Shown: positions 14,847-22,715 of the stretch, in pieces
Position numbering within the stretch: the stretch's first letter is position 1
Layout of the letters: each line of letters opens with the position of its first letter
Source: CAVSIS01 sp963814875
Lineage (GTDB): Bacteria; Acidobacteriota; Thermoanaerobaculia; Thermoanaerobaculales; Sulfomarinibacteraceae
Assembly: GCA_963814875.1 (NCBI GenBank)
Contig: CAWFFJ010000004.1
Span: forward strand, 1-37,075
Direction of reading: 5' to 3'
Length of the DNA stretch: 37,075 nucleotides
Translations under genes and position numbers: made by a program
The notes under the pieces: model-generated
Database searches by the model: none
The model's input: the letters and a program-made list of their open reading frames with translations, nothing else
Told to the model about the DNA's origin: nothing

Positions 14847-16259
14847 ATGACCACGGCACGACGCAGCGCGCTCGTCCGCCTGATGGCCGACGCGGGCATG
14901 CCCGACGCGGCCATCCGGACCTTCATGCTCCACTTTCAGCGGCTGGAGGCAGGTGAACGCGGCCTGCTCCCGGGACACCTGATCCGCCCTCTCGAGGCTC
15001 TACCGAACGCCGATGCGCTCGCCGGCCACCGCGGCTCCGGTCGCAAGGCCCTCGACCGGACGGTGGTGATCAAGCTCAACGGCGGGCTCGGCACCAGTAT
15101 GGGGCTCGAGCGCGCCAAGTCGCTGCTGCCGGTTCGCGATGGGCTCTCGTTCCTCGACCTGATCTGCCGCCAGGTCCTGTCTCTGCGCCGCCGGCTGGGC
15201 GCACGCATGCCGCTGGTCCTGATGAACAGCTTTCGCACCGAGGCCGACAGCCGCGAGGTCCTGTCGCGCTACCCCGAGCTCGCCCACGACCAGATCCCGC
15301 TCGACTTCCTCCAGCACCGGATTCCCAAGGTGCTCGCCGACACCCTTGAGGCGGCGAGCACGGTCGCCGCCGGTGAGCTGGCGTGGTGCCCTCCCGGCCA
15401 CGGCGATCTCTACACCGCGCTCGCAACCACCGGCCTCCTTGAACGGATGATCGCGGCTGGCTTCGAGTACGCCTTCGTGTCAAACGCCGACAACCTCGGT
15501 GCACTGCCGGACCCCGACATCCTCGGGTATATGGTTGACCAGCGGATCGGTCTATTGGTCGAAGCAGCCGACCGGACCCCGGCGGACAGCAAGGGCGGCC
15601 ACCTGTGCCGGCTCGCCGACGGACGCCTCGCGCTCCGGGAGTCGGCGCAGTGTCCCCCCGACGAGGTTGGGGGCTTCCAGGACATCGAACTCTACCGATA
15701 CTTCAACACCAACAACCTGTGGCTGCATATGCCGAGCTTGAAGCGACTGCTCAGCGAGCACCGGAACGTCCTCCCGCTGCCCACGATCGTCAACCGCAAA
15801 CAGCTCGACCCCCGCGACCCGACGAGTCCCGAGGTCGTCCAGCTCGAGACCGCGATGGTCGCCGCGGTCTCGGTGTTTCCGCGCGCCGCGGCAGTGCGCG
15901 TGCCGAGGCAGCGGTTCTCGCCGGTCAAGACCACCTCGGATCTGCTGGCGGTCCGCTCGGACGCGTTTCTCCTCGAGGACGACGGCTGCGTCACCCTCGC
16001 GAGGGACCGGAAGCTGCCTCCTACTGTCCGGCTCGACCCAGCTTGGTACGAGCTGATTGACGACTTCGACCGGCGCTTTCCCGCCGGACCGCCGTCGCTC
16101 CGCGCGTGCGATGCGTTGACGGTCGAGGGCGACGTGACCTTCGGCGCCGAGGTGGTCGTGCGCGGGTCGGCTGTCGTCGTCGCAGCCTCCGGTGCGTCGG
16201 GGGTCCCCGATGGCACTCTCGTCGAAGGACGGTACGTCGCGCCGTCCGCTGTAGAATGA
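14847..16259 (+). CDS. UTP-glucose-1-phosphate uridylyltransferase (eukaryotic-type UDPGP family)
   Basis: The 470-residue enzyme belongs to the UDPGP family that includes eukaryotic UGP. That family is distinct from the ~300-residue GalU common in bacteria. The nucleotide-binding signature KLNGGLGTSMGLERAKSLLP is near residue 70, and SNADNLGA (UTP/Mg site) is near 215. A KGGHLC segment and NTNNLW follow, then a C-terminal strand-rich region of the left-handed beta-helix type. It makes UDP-glucose from UTP and glucose-1-phosphate for polysaccharide and envelope synthesis. ATG 14847 is used because the family's N-terminal helical segment starts there, and because a promoter ends 6 nt upstream. 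It is divergent from the transglycosylase gene. Confidence 0.93.
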   Translation: MTTARRSALVRLMADAGMPDAAIRTFMLHFQRLEAGERGLLPGHLIRPLEALPNADALAGHRGSGRKALDRTVVIKLNGGLGTSMGLERAKSLLPVRDGLSFLDLICRQVLSLRRRLGARMPLVLMNSFRTEADSREVLSRYPELAHDQIPLDFLQHRIPKVLADTLEAASTVAAGELAWCPPGHGDLYTALATTGLLERMIAAGFEYAFVSNADNLGALPDPDILGYMVDQRIGLLVEAADRTPADSKGGHLCRLADGRLALRESAQCPPDEVGGFQDIELYRYFNTNNLWLHMPSLKRLLSEHRNVLPLPTIVNRKQLDPRDPTSPEVVQLETAMVAAVSVFPRAAAVRVPRQRFSPVKTTSDLLAVRSDAFLLEDDGCVTLARDRKLPPTVRLDPAWYELIDDFDRRFPAGPPSLRACDALTVEGDVTFGAEVVVRGSAVVVAASGASGVPDGTLVEGRYVAPSAVE

Positions 16260-16320
16260 CCGCCGCGATCCGCCGGCCGGCGACAACGTGCCCTGGCGCC
16301 GGTTCTGTGAGGAGGTGTCC

Positions 16321-18360
16321 GTGGAGCCCGAACAGCTCAAGCTGCCGGAGAACGCTTATCGCGAGCTGAAGCCTGGCGAGGTCTACGAGCCGGTGATCTC
16401 CCAGGACCGAGGCGTGCTCGAGGTCACGGTGCGCTCGGTCGTGTTCGGCCTCGCGATGGGCGTCCTGTTTTCCGCCGCAGCGGCCTACATCGCTCTCAAG
16501 CTCGGTCAGGGCATCGAATCGGCGATCCCGATCTCGATCCTCGCGGTCGGCTTCTCGGCCTTCCTCGCCCGCCGCTCGACCCTCTTGGAAAACGTGAACA
16601 TTCTCGCGATCGGTGCGACCTCGGGCATCGTCGTCGGCGGATCGGTGTTCACGATGCCGGCGATCTACGTTCTCGGGCTCCAGGGCAAGTCCTCGTTCTT
16701 CCAGATTTTCATCGTCCCGTTTCTCGGCGCGGTGCTCGGCGTCGTCTTCCTGATCCCTTTCCGGCGCTACTTCGTTGCCGACATGCACGGCAAGCTGCCG
16801 TTCCCCGAGGGCACCGCCATCACCGAGATCCTGATGACCGGCGAACGCGGGGGGCAGCAGGCCAAGGTCCTGGTGTCGGCAATGGGCGTCGGCTTCGTCT
16901 TCGACTTCGTCGCGCTCACCCTGACCGCGTGGCGAGACATCTTTACCACCGCGCTGGTCAAGCCGCTCGCCGTGCTCACCGATAAGGTCAAGGCGGTGTT
17001 CGCAATCAACACCTCGGCCGCGGTCCTCGGTCTTGGCTACATCATCGGCGTGCGCTACGCGTCGATCATCTGTGCGGGCTCCTTCCTTGCCTTCTTCGTG
17101 CTGGTGCCGCTGGTCAACTGGGTTGGCGTCCACGCGCCCCAAGGCCTCGGTGCGGGTCTGCCGCCCATCGCCGCCATGAGCGCCGAGGACATCTTCTTCA
17201 ACTATGTCCGCTACATCGGCATCGGCGGGATCTTCATGGCCGGGATCATCTCGATCCTCAAGATGCTGCCGGTCATGGCCCAGGCCACCGCCAAGGCGTT
17301 TACCGAGATCCGCCGACTCGCCTCCGGGGGCCTCTCCGGCGAGAGCATGCACCGCACGGAGACCGACATCTCGATGGGCACGGTCGCCCTCATCACGCTC
17401 GCCGTCTCGGTGGCGATCTGGATCTACTTCCGTTTTTCCGTGCTGGCGGGGACCGCGACGCCGACCCGCCTGGCGACCTTCGCCCTCTTGCTCACGTTGG
17501 TGATCTCGTTCCTGTTTGCCGCCGTCTCCGCCTGGGCGGTGGCGATCATCTCGATCACGCCGGTCTCGGGCATGACGCTCACCACGCTGATCATCTCAGC
17601 GGTGGTGCTGTCGCAGCTCGGTCTCACCGGCACCGACGGCATGCTCGCCACGCTTCTCATCGGCGGCGTCGTGTGCACCGCGCTATCGATGACCGGCTCC
17701 CTGGTCACACAGTTCAAGATCTCGTACTGGCTCGGCGCGACGCCGCGCCGGATTGAGTGGGCCAACATCCTCGCGTCGGCGGTGGCCTCGATCACGGTCA
17801 CCGGCGCGATCGTGCTGTTCGCCACCACCAAGGGCTACGTACCGTCGGCCGCCCACCCCAACCCGATGCCGGCGCCCCAGGCCAATGCGATGGCGGCGGT
17901 GATCCAGAGCGTGATGGCCAGCGCCCAGGCGCCGTGGCTGCTGTACGGAGTCGGAGCGGTGATCGCGCTGATCGTGGAGATGCTCGGCATCTCGGCGCTC
18001 GCCTTCGCGCTCGGCATGTACCTGCCCATCGAGCTCAACACGCCGCTGCTGTTCGGCGCGCTCATCGCCGCGTGGGTGAAACACAAGGCACCGGACGAAA
18101 CCGCGCGCCGCGCCCGCAACAACCGCGGTACCCTGATCGCCTCCGGGCTGATTGCGGGCGGCGCTCTCGCTGGGGTCGCGGACGGTCTGATCAGCTGGGT
18201 TGCCGATTCCACCGGTCGGACGATCCCGACCTTCTCCAACCTCGGCGGCTTCGGCAACTGGCTCGGCCTCGCCATGTTCGCGCTGCTCGCCGCGTGGGTG
18301 GCGTGGGACGCCGCGCGCGCGAAGCCCGAGGAAGGTGCAGGTCCGGAGATCTCCCTCTAA
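16321..18360 (+). CDS. OPT-family oligopeptide transporter
   Basis: The 679-residue integral membrane protein has about 14-16 hydrophobic segments. The first begins near residue 40 (VRSVVFGLAMGVLFSAAAAY) and the last ends near residue 665. Family features include VVGGSVFTMPAIYVLGL, RYFVADMHGKLPFPEGTA, and GVHAPQGLGAGLPP. OPT proteins import oligopeptides or metal chelates with protons; the substrate is not predictable here. GTG 16321 was chosen over upstream starts because GAGGAGG lies 5-6 nt before it. Length is typical of bacterial OPT proteins. The gene ends in a hairpin shared with the convergent STAS gene. Confidence 0.95.
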   Translation: MEPEQLKLPENAYRELKPGEVYEPVISQDRGVLEVTVRSVVFGLAMGVLFSAAAAYIALKLGQGIESAIPISILAVGFSAFLARRSTLLENVNILAIGATSGIVVGGSVFTMPAIYVLGLQGKSSFFQIFIVPFLGAVLGVVFLIPFRRYFVADMHGKLPFPEGTAITEILMTGERGGQQAKVLVSAMGVGFVFDFVALTLTAWRDIFTTALVKPLAVLTDKVKAVFAINTSAAVLGLGYIIGVRYASIICAGSFLAFFVLVPLVNWVGVHAPQGLGAGLPPIAAMSAEDIFFNYVRYIGIGGIFMAGIISILKMLPVMAQATAKAFTEIRRLASGGLSGESMHRTETDISMGTVALITLAVSVAIWIYFRFSVLAGTATPTRLATFALLLTLVISFLFAAVSAWAVAIISITPVSGMTLTTLIISAVVLSQLGLTGTDGMLATLLIGGVVCTALSMTGSLVTQFKISYWLGATPRRIEWANILASAVASITVTGAIVLFATTKGYVPSAAHPNPMPAPQANAMAAVIQSVMASAQAPWLLYGVGAVIALIVEMLGISALAFALGMYLPIELNTPLLFGALIAAWVKHKAPDETARRARNNRGTLIASGLIAGGALAGVADGLISWVADSTGRTIPTFSNLGGFGNWLGLAMFALLAAWVAWDAARAKPEEGAGPEISL

Positions 18361-18390
18361 ACGGCCCCTGGCAGCGCCAGCGGGTCGTTT
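18359..18390. terminator. Bidirectional intrinsic terminator between OPT and STAS genes
   Basis: AAACGGCCC (18359-18367) pairs with GGGTCGTTT (18382-18390) with one G-T wobble. An inner CTGGC-AGC-GCCAG extends the stem with one bulged base. A T-run leaves each side, so it can serve both convergent genes. Confidence 0.7.
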
Positions 18391-18739
18391 AGTCTGAATC
18401 TTCGCTGAAGCTCGCGACTGCTTTGGCCTCGTCGTCGAAGATCTCGAACACCCCGATCAACCGGCTCATCGTCAGCAGGCGGTACACCTTGAGATTGACG
18501 TTGAGCAGCTTGATCGTGGCGCCGTGGCGTGTGGCCGTGGACTGGCAGCGGATCAGCTCGCCCAGGCCCGACGAGTCGATGGTCTTGACCGACTCGAGGT
18601 TGATGAGCAGCTTGCGCGCCCCGTCCTCGAGCAGATCAAGCATGGCGCCGCGCAGGCTGACGTCGCCGCTGCCGAGCACGAGCTTTCCGGCGAGGTCGAG
18701 GACGACAATGTCGCCGTGGTCCCTGGTGGAGATCTTCAC
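18389..18739 (-). CDS. STAS-domain anti-sigma factor antagonist-like protein
   Basis: The 116-residue single STAS domain resembles SpoIIAA/RsbV. The phosphorylatable serine motif TIDSSGLGEL lies at residues 53-62, with S56 or S57 as the likely target. SpoIIAA-like proteins bind a HATPase-type anti-sigma kinase when unphosphorylated, but no such kinase or cognate sigma factor is in the window. The GTG start has AGGTGAAC just before it and overlaps the SDR stop by 4 bp (GTGA), so the two are translationally coupled. This is an unusual pairing of fatty-acid metabolism with partner-switching signalling. Confidence 0.9.
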   Translation of the reverse strand: MKISTRDHGDIVVLDLAGKLVLGSGDVSLRGAMLDLLEDGARKLLINLESVKTIDSSGLGELIRCQSTATRHGATIKLLNVNLKVYRLLTMSRLIGVFEIFDDEAKAVASFSEDSD

Positions 18740-19629
18740 CGTTCACCTCCCAAGTTGGTTGGCTGGCTGTCCGTCGACCAGGTGCCGTGGGCGGAGGACT
18801 CGGCCGTTCCCGCCATGGCTGCCCGGATGAGCTCGCTGAAGGCCCCGGAGCCCGCGAGGTTCTGTCCACCGTCGACGACCAGCACGGTTCCCGTGACGTA
18901 TGCCGCCAGCGGCGACGCCAGGTAGGCCGCCGCGTGGCCGATGTCCTGGACGGTGCCGTAGCGGCCGAGGGGAATCGCAGCCTCCAGCCGCTTTCGCAGC
19001 CGCTCGTCGTCGGGCGCGAGCCGACGCATGCCCTCGGTGCCGTCGATCGGCCCCGGAGCGATGCTGTTGCAGCGGATGCCGTACTGCCCCCATTCCAGTG
19101 CCAGGACCCGCATCATCTGGTCGACGCCCGCCTTGGCGGCGCAGACATGGACCTGGGCCGGGTACGGCACAAAGGCGTGGCCCGCGGAGATCAGAATGAT
19201 CGACCCGCGAGTGCGCTGCAACTGAGGAAACGCGGCACGGCACGCGTTGAACGAGCCGATCAGATCGATGTCAATGACGGCCTTGAACCCGTTCGGGCTG
19301 AGCAGCTCGGCCGGACACGGGAAGTTGCCGGCAGCGCCGCACACGAGGACACTGATCGGCCCGAGGGCGGTTTCGCACCCTGCAAAGGCCGTCATGAGTG
19401 CGTCCGCGTCACGGACGTCGGCAACGGCCGTAAAGACCTTCGTCCCGAGGCCCTCGAGCTCGATCCGAGCTGCCTGAAGCTTCTCCCGGGTACGGCCGCA
19501 GATACCGATATTCGCGCCGAGGGACGCGAGCGTCCTCGCGATGCCGAGGTTGATGCCGCTCCCGCCTCCCGTCACGAACATGGTCGCATCCTTGAAGAGA
19601 TCCGGGCCAAACCAAGCCTGATCCCCCAT
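18736..19629 (-). CDS. SDR oxidoreductase, 2,4-dienoyl-CoA reductase-like
   Basis: The 297-residue short-chain dehydrogenase has an N-terminal Rossmann glycine motif TGGGSGINLG (about residues 20-29). NIGICGRTREKL suggests NADP preference, and the conserved AGNF and IDIDLIGSF segments follow. The region QVHVCAAKAGVDQMMR, LALEWGQYGIRCN and then APGPIDGTEGMRRL closely resembles peroxisomal-type 2,4-dienoyl-CoA reductases. These also lack the classic YxxxK tyrosine. Such enzymes reduce dienoyl-CoA during oxidation of unsaturated fatty acids. ATG 19629 is preceded by AGGAGG at 10 nt. Residues beyond about 260 are a Gly/Ala/Ser-rich tail. The STAS gene is coupled by overlap. Confidence 0.88.
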   Translation of the reverse strand: MGDQAWFGPDLFKDATMFVTGGGSGINLGIARTLASLGANIGICGRTREKLQAARIELEGLGTKVFTAVADVRDADALMTAFAGCETALGPISVLVCGAAGNFPCPAELLSPNGFKAVIDIDLIGSFNACRAAFPQLQRTRGSIILISAGHAFVPYPAQVHVCAAKAGVDQMMRVLALEWGQYGIRCNSIAPGPIDGTEGMRRLAPDDERLRKRLEAAIPLGRYGTVQDIGHAAAYLASPLAAYVTGTVLVVDGGQNLAGSGAFSELIRAAMAGTAESSAHGTWSTDSQPTNLGGER

Positions 19630-19846
19630 CGTGGACACACCTCCTGTTGCTGCCGACATCAACCTGACGCAGTCGCTCTCGATTCCAGTTGGGCGCCGTC
19701 ACATTGTAGCTCGTGGGGCGGTTCGCGATCCGAGCCACCCCCGCAGCGGTATCATGGGCATCGGCGTCCAGGGCGCCGGGGAAGCCTCGGCCCCACGAGC
19801 CGGGTTGCCACACCCCGGGGGAAGCGTAGTCCGCGAGGTGACGAGA

Positions 19847-20245
19847 TTGGGAGAGCTGAGCAACGTTCTCGTCGTCGAGGACAACGACCAGAACCGCGAA
19901 CTCGTCGAGTATCTCCTCGTCGAGGCGGACATTCGAGTACTGTCCGCCGCCGACGCCGGGTCCGCTCTCGAGATCGTTCGGCGGGAACCTGTCGACCTGG
20001 TCCTGCTCGACATGCAGGTTGCCGGCTCGCCGATGGACGATCTGCTCGGCAAGCTCCGTGCGGCCGGTGCCGGAAGACGAATGTTCATCGTCGCACTGAC
20101 CGCCCACGCGATGCGCGGGGACCGCGAGCGCTTCCTCGCGGGCGGCTGCGACGAGTACATCGCAAAACCGATCCGGACTGCGACCTTCATCGACCAGCTG
20201 CGCGCGTTGTTCAGTACCTCCGGACCGACTGGCGGTGGCGGCTGA
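19847..20245 (+). CDS. Single-domain response regulator (DivK/CheY-like)
   Basis: This is a stand-alone receiver domain of 132 residues with no output domain. It has the acidic pair in VVEDNDQNRELV, the phospho-acceptor Asp in VLLDMQV, the Thr in ALTAHAM and the Lys in YIAKPI, so it should be phosphorylatable. The DNDQNRELV and LTAHAM patterns are typical of DivK-like regulators. TTG 19847 is proposed as start because GAGGTGA lies 6-7 nt before it; GTG 19838 in the same frame is the alternative. The stop overlaps the next start by one base (TGATG). It is therefore co-translated with the HD-GYP protein and may feed phosphate or regulation to it. Confidence 0.85.
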   Translation: MGELSNVLVVEDNDQNRELVEYLLVEADIRVLSAADAGSALEIVRREPVDLVLLDMQVAGSPMDDLLGKLRAAGAGRRMFIVALTAHAMRGDRERFLAGGCDEYIAKPIRTATFIDQLRALFSTSGPTGGGG

Positions 20246-22212
20246 TGGCCAGCCTCGCCTCACTCCAGCGCGGAGGACAGGTGCTCGTCGTCGATGACCA
20301 GGAGGAGAACCTGGCACTCGTCGAGGAGATCCTGACCTCCGAGGGGTTTGCCGTGGAGCTCGCTTCTGACGGCGCCAGTGCCCTCGAAAAGGCCCGATCG
20401 CACCCGCCGGACTGTGTCGTGCTCGACATCATGATGCCGGGACTCGATGGCTTCGCCGTCTGCAGCGAGCTCCGCTCCCGTCGCCGCACTCACTTCGTTC
20501 CAGTCGTGATGCTGACCGCACTCAACGACACCGAGGACCGCGTCCGCGCGCTGTCACTTGGCGCCGACGACTTCCTCACCAAGCCGATCAACGTCTCGGA
20601 GGTCGTCGGCAGGGTCCGCAGCCTGGTGCGGATCAAACGCCTGCGGGAGGAGCTCGACTCGTCCGACAGCATCATCGTGTCAATGGTCGAGGCACTCGAG
20701 AGCTCGTCACCTCCAGCCGCCGGGCATTCGCGCCGGGTCACCGCCACAGCATTCGCACTGGCACGCGCGCTCCAGCTCGACACCGCGTCCGTCGAGGTCG
20801 TGACCAAGGGTGCGATCCTTCATGACATCGGCAAGATCGGTCTGCCGCTTGCACTACAGCGCGATCTTCCTGGTCTCTCCCACGACGAGCGACACAGCTT
20901 CCGCTCCCACCCCGAGCTCGGCGAACGCATCCTGGCGCCGTTCCGGTCGTTCGGACGGGTGCGGCCGATCGTGCGCCATCACCACGAGCGACGGGACGGA
21001 TCGGGCTTTCCTGACGGCCTGGACGGCGACGATCTCGACGTCGAGAGCGAGATTGTGGCGCTCGCAGACCTCGTCGACGACCGCCTGACAGCCGGGGCCT
21101 CGTGGGGCGAGCTCAGACAGTCCCTCGGCGCCGACGCAGGGTCCGGCAGGTTCCGACCCGAGCTGGTGGAGGCGATTCGCGCCATGCCACAGCCTCGAGG
21201 CAGCGACGCGTTCACCTGGGAGGAGCAGCTTCCGCCACCCGCGATGCCTGCGAACGGGCGGGTGCTGGTCGCCGGGTGCGACACTCCGGTACTGCGCTTG
21301 CTGACCGCCGCGATCGCCGGGGAGGGACATCGCGTCGAGAGGGTCGCCACCGGCACTGAAGCGCTCCATGCCACCACCCGCCAGCGACCGGATCTTGTCG
21401 TGGTTGACGCCGACCTGCCGAACGGCGAGGCGGACACTCTGTGCCGAGCCCTCAAGAACCGCTCGCAGACCGAGCTGCTTCCGGTGCTGATGGTGACCGG
21501 CTCCGTTCCGGCGGCGGTCGCTGACGGCGTCGAGTGCGTGGCCGATGACCTCCTCGTGCTCCCGGCCGGGCGCGCAGAGATCGTCGCCCGGATCCGCTCT
21601 CTGATGCGCCTCCGGCTCTACCTGGACGATCTCGAGCAGCGGCAGGCCGTCATCGTCGCGCTGGCCTCCGTACTCGAGGCCAAGGACCCATACACCCACG
21701 GCCACTCCGACCGGGTGGGTCTGCTCGCTGCACGGCTCGGACGGCGGATGGGCATGTCCGAGCTCGAGTGCCATGTGCTCCGCGTCGCCGGGCTGCTCCA
21801 CGACATTGGCAAGATCGGCATGCCCGAGACGCTGCTCAACAAGCCCGGACGTCTTGACAACCAGGAACTGCAACAGGTCCGTCGCCACCCCTCTCTGGGC
21901 GAGCGGATCTGCCGGCCACTTCGCACGATGCAGCCGGTGCTCCCGCTCATCCGCTGGCACCACGAACGCTTCGACGGCAGCGGTTACCCGGATGGGCTGC
22001 AGGGATCTCAGGTCCCGCTTGGCGCCCGGATCCTCGGCCTGGCCGACGCCTTCGACGCCCTCACGTCCGAGCGGTCCTACCGTCAGAATTTCAGCGTCCC
22101 GGACGCGATGGCGGTCCTCGAGCGCGAGGCGGCCGAGGGTCGTTGGGACGCCGGCGTCTTCGGCGCTCTCGAGCGCGAGATCGCCAGCCGTCACGGTGCC
22201 GGCGAGCCATGA
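20245..22212 (+). CDS. Tandem REC-HD-GYP / REC-HD-GYP c-di-GMP phosphodiesterase
   Basis: The 655-residue protein is two REC-HD-GYP units in a row. REC1 (about 10-125) is intact (VVDDQEEN, VLDIMMPG with the Asp near 61, TKPI). HD-GYP1 (about 145-300) keeps HDIGKIG (near 193), but GYP is GFP and the later DAFDALTS motif has become ADLVDDRLTAG. REC2 (about 320-435) keeps an Asp in VVVDADLP but has lost the acidic pair and the KP lysine. HD-GYP2 (about 450-640) is fully canonical: HDIGKIG near 519, HHERFDGSGYPDGL near 580 and DAFDALTSERSY. HD-GYP domains hydrolyse c-di-GMP. Activity probably resides in the second unit while the first became regulatory. It is coupled to the receiver gene upstream and overlaps arfB by 4 bp. 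Confidence 0.95.
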   Translation: MASLASLQRGGQVLVVDDQEENLALVEEILTSEGFAVELASDGASALEKARSHPPDCVVLDIMMPGLDGFAVCSELRSRRRTHFVPVVMLTALNDTEDRVRALSLGADDFLTKPINVSEVVGRVRSLVRIKRLREELDSSDSIIVSMVEALESSSPPAAGHSRRVTATAFALARALQLDTASVEVVTKGAILHDIGKIGLPLALQRDLPGLSHDERHSFRSHPELGERILAPFRSFGRVRPIVRHHHERRDGSGFPDGLDGDDLDVESEIVALADLVDDRLTAGASWGELRQSLGADAGSGRFRPELVEAIRAMPQPRGSDAFTWEEQLPPPAMPANGRVLVAGCDTPVLRLLTAAIAGEGHRVERVATGTEALHATTRQRPDLVVVDADLPNGEADTLCRALKNRSQTELLPVLMVTGSVPAAVADGVECVADDLLVLPAGRAEIVARIRSLMRLRLYLDDLEQRQAVIVALASVLEAKDPYTHGHSDRVGLLAARLGRRMGMSELECHVLRVAGLLHDIGKIGMPETLLNKPGRLDNQELQQVRRHPSLGERICRPLRTMQPVLPLIRWHHERFDGSGYPDGLQGSQVPLGARILGLADAFDALTSERSYRQNFSVPDAMAVLEREAAEGRWDAGVFGALEREIASRHGAGEP

Positions 22213-22637
22213 AGCTGCGGATCAGCGACGAGCTGGAGATCTCCGAGGACGAGCTCCGTATGATCGCCTCGCCGAGCTCAGGCCCCGGCGGTCAAAACGT
22301 CAACCGCGTCTCGACCCGGGTGACGATTCTGTTTTCGGTCGCCGAGTCGCCCAGCCTGAGCGAATTCCAGCGCGACCGACTCCTCGAGCGACTGCGCGGC
22401 CGGATCTCCAAGGATGGTGTGCTCCGTATCTCCTCGCAGCGGCACCGCACCCAGTCGGCCAACCGTCGCGACGCGCTGACTCGTTTCCTCGAGCTGGTCG
22501 GAGCGGCCCTTGCCGACGAGCCGGAGCGTGTCGAGACCCGTGTTCCCCGTGCCCAACGCCGTCGCCGCCGTGAGGCCAAACGACTTCGCAGCCGCATCAA
22601 GCGGCTCCGCTCCCGCCCCGACGACAACGCTTCGTGA
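22209..22637 (+). CDS. arfB: Peptidyl-tRNA hydrolase ArfB (stalled-ribosome rescue)
   Basis: The 142-residue protein has the class-I-release-factor catalytic motif SGPGGQNVNR (GGQ at 27-29). A basic C-terminal tail (RAQRRRRREAKRLRSRIKRL) of the ArfB/YaeJ type would enter the empty mRNA channel of stalled ribosomes. It hydrolyses peptidyl-tRNA on ribosomes that lack a stop codon. The short length and absence of a codon-recognition domain exclude RF1 or RF2. The ATG overlaps the HD-GYP stop (ATGA), so it is the last gene of that operon. Confidence 0.95.
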   Translation: MKLRISDELEISEDELRMIASPSSGPGGQNVNRVSTRVTILFSVAESPSLSEFQRDRLLERLRGRISKDGVLRISSQRHRTQSANRRDALTRFLELVGAALADEPERVETRVPRAQRRRRREAKRLRSRIKRLRSRPDDNAS

Positions 22638-22643
22638 AACCAC

Positions 22644-22662
22644 GGATGTGCGCAGCACATCC
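22644..22662. terminator. Hairpin downstream of arfB
   Basis: GGATGTGC-GCA-GCACATCC is a perfect 8-bp stem with a 3-nt loop, starting 7 bases after the arfB stop. There is no T-run, so it could be a weak terminator or an mRNA 3' stabiliser. Confidence 0.5.
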
Positions 22663-22664
22663 AA

Positions 22665-22715
22665 AGCATTTCAGGAGGCGGGGCAGCGCTACGCTGCCCC
22701 GCCTCCTGAAATGCT
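22665..22715. terminator. 24-bp perfect hairpin between convergent arfB and pcm-like genes
   Basis: Arms 22665-22688 and 22692-22715 are exact reverse complements (24 bp) around a 3-nt loop, with a very GC-rich core. The right arm overlaps the stop codon of the methyltransferase gene. No U-tract is evident on either side. It is positioned as a bidirectional terminator but is unusually long, and may be a dispersed palindromic repeat. Confidence 0.65.

Noticed and set aside
16021..17352. 443-codon minus-strand frame opposite the OPT gene
   Set aside because: Highly charged His/Arg/Asp-rich composition typical of antisense frames over membrane-protein genes.
18736..19629. SDR protein lacking the classic YxxxK tyrosine, suggesting a dead enzyme
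   Set aside because: The 2,4-dienoyl-CoA reductase group of SDRs does not use that tyrosine position, and the surrounding motifs match the group well.
18787..20244. Long plus-strand upstream extension of the HD-GYP frame
   Set aside because: It runs antisense through the SDR gene and over the receiver gene. The true start is the ATG at 20245, coupled to the receiver stop.
20854..22194. 446-codon minus-strand frame opposite the HD-GYP gene
   Set aside because: Antisense shadow of a gene with canonical motifs.
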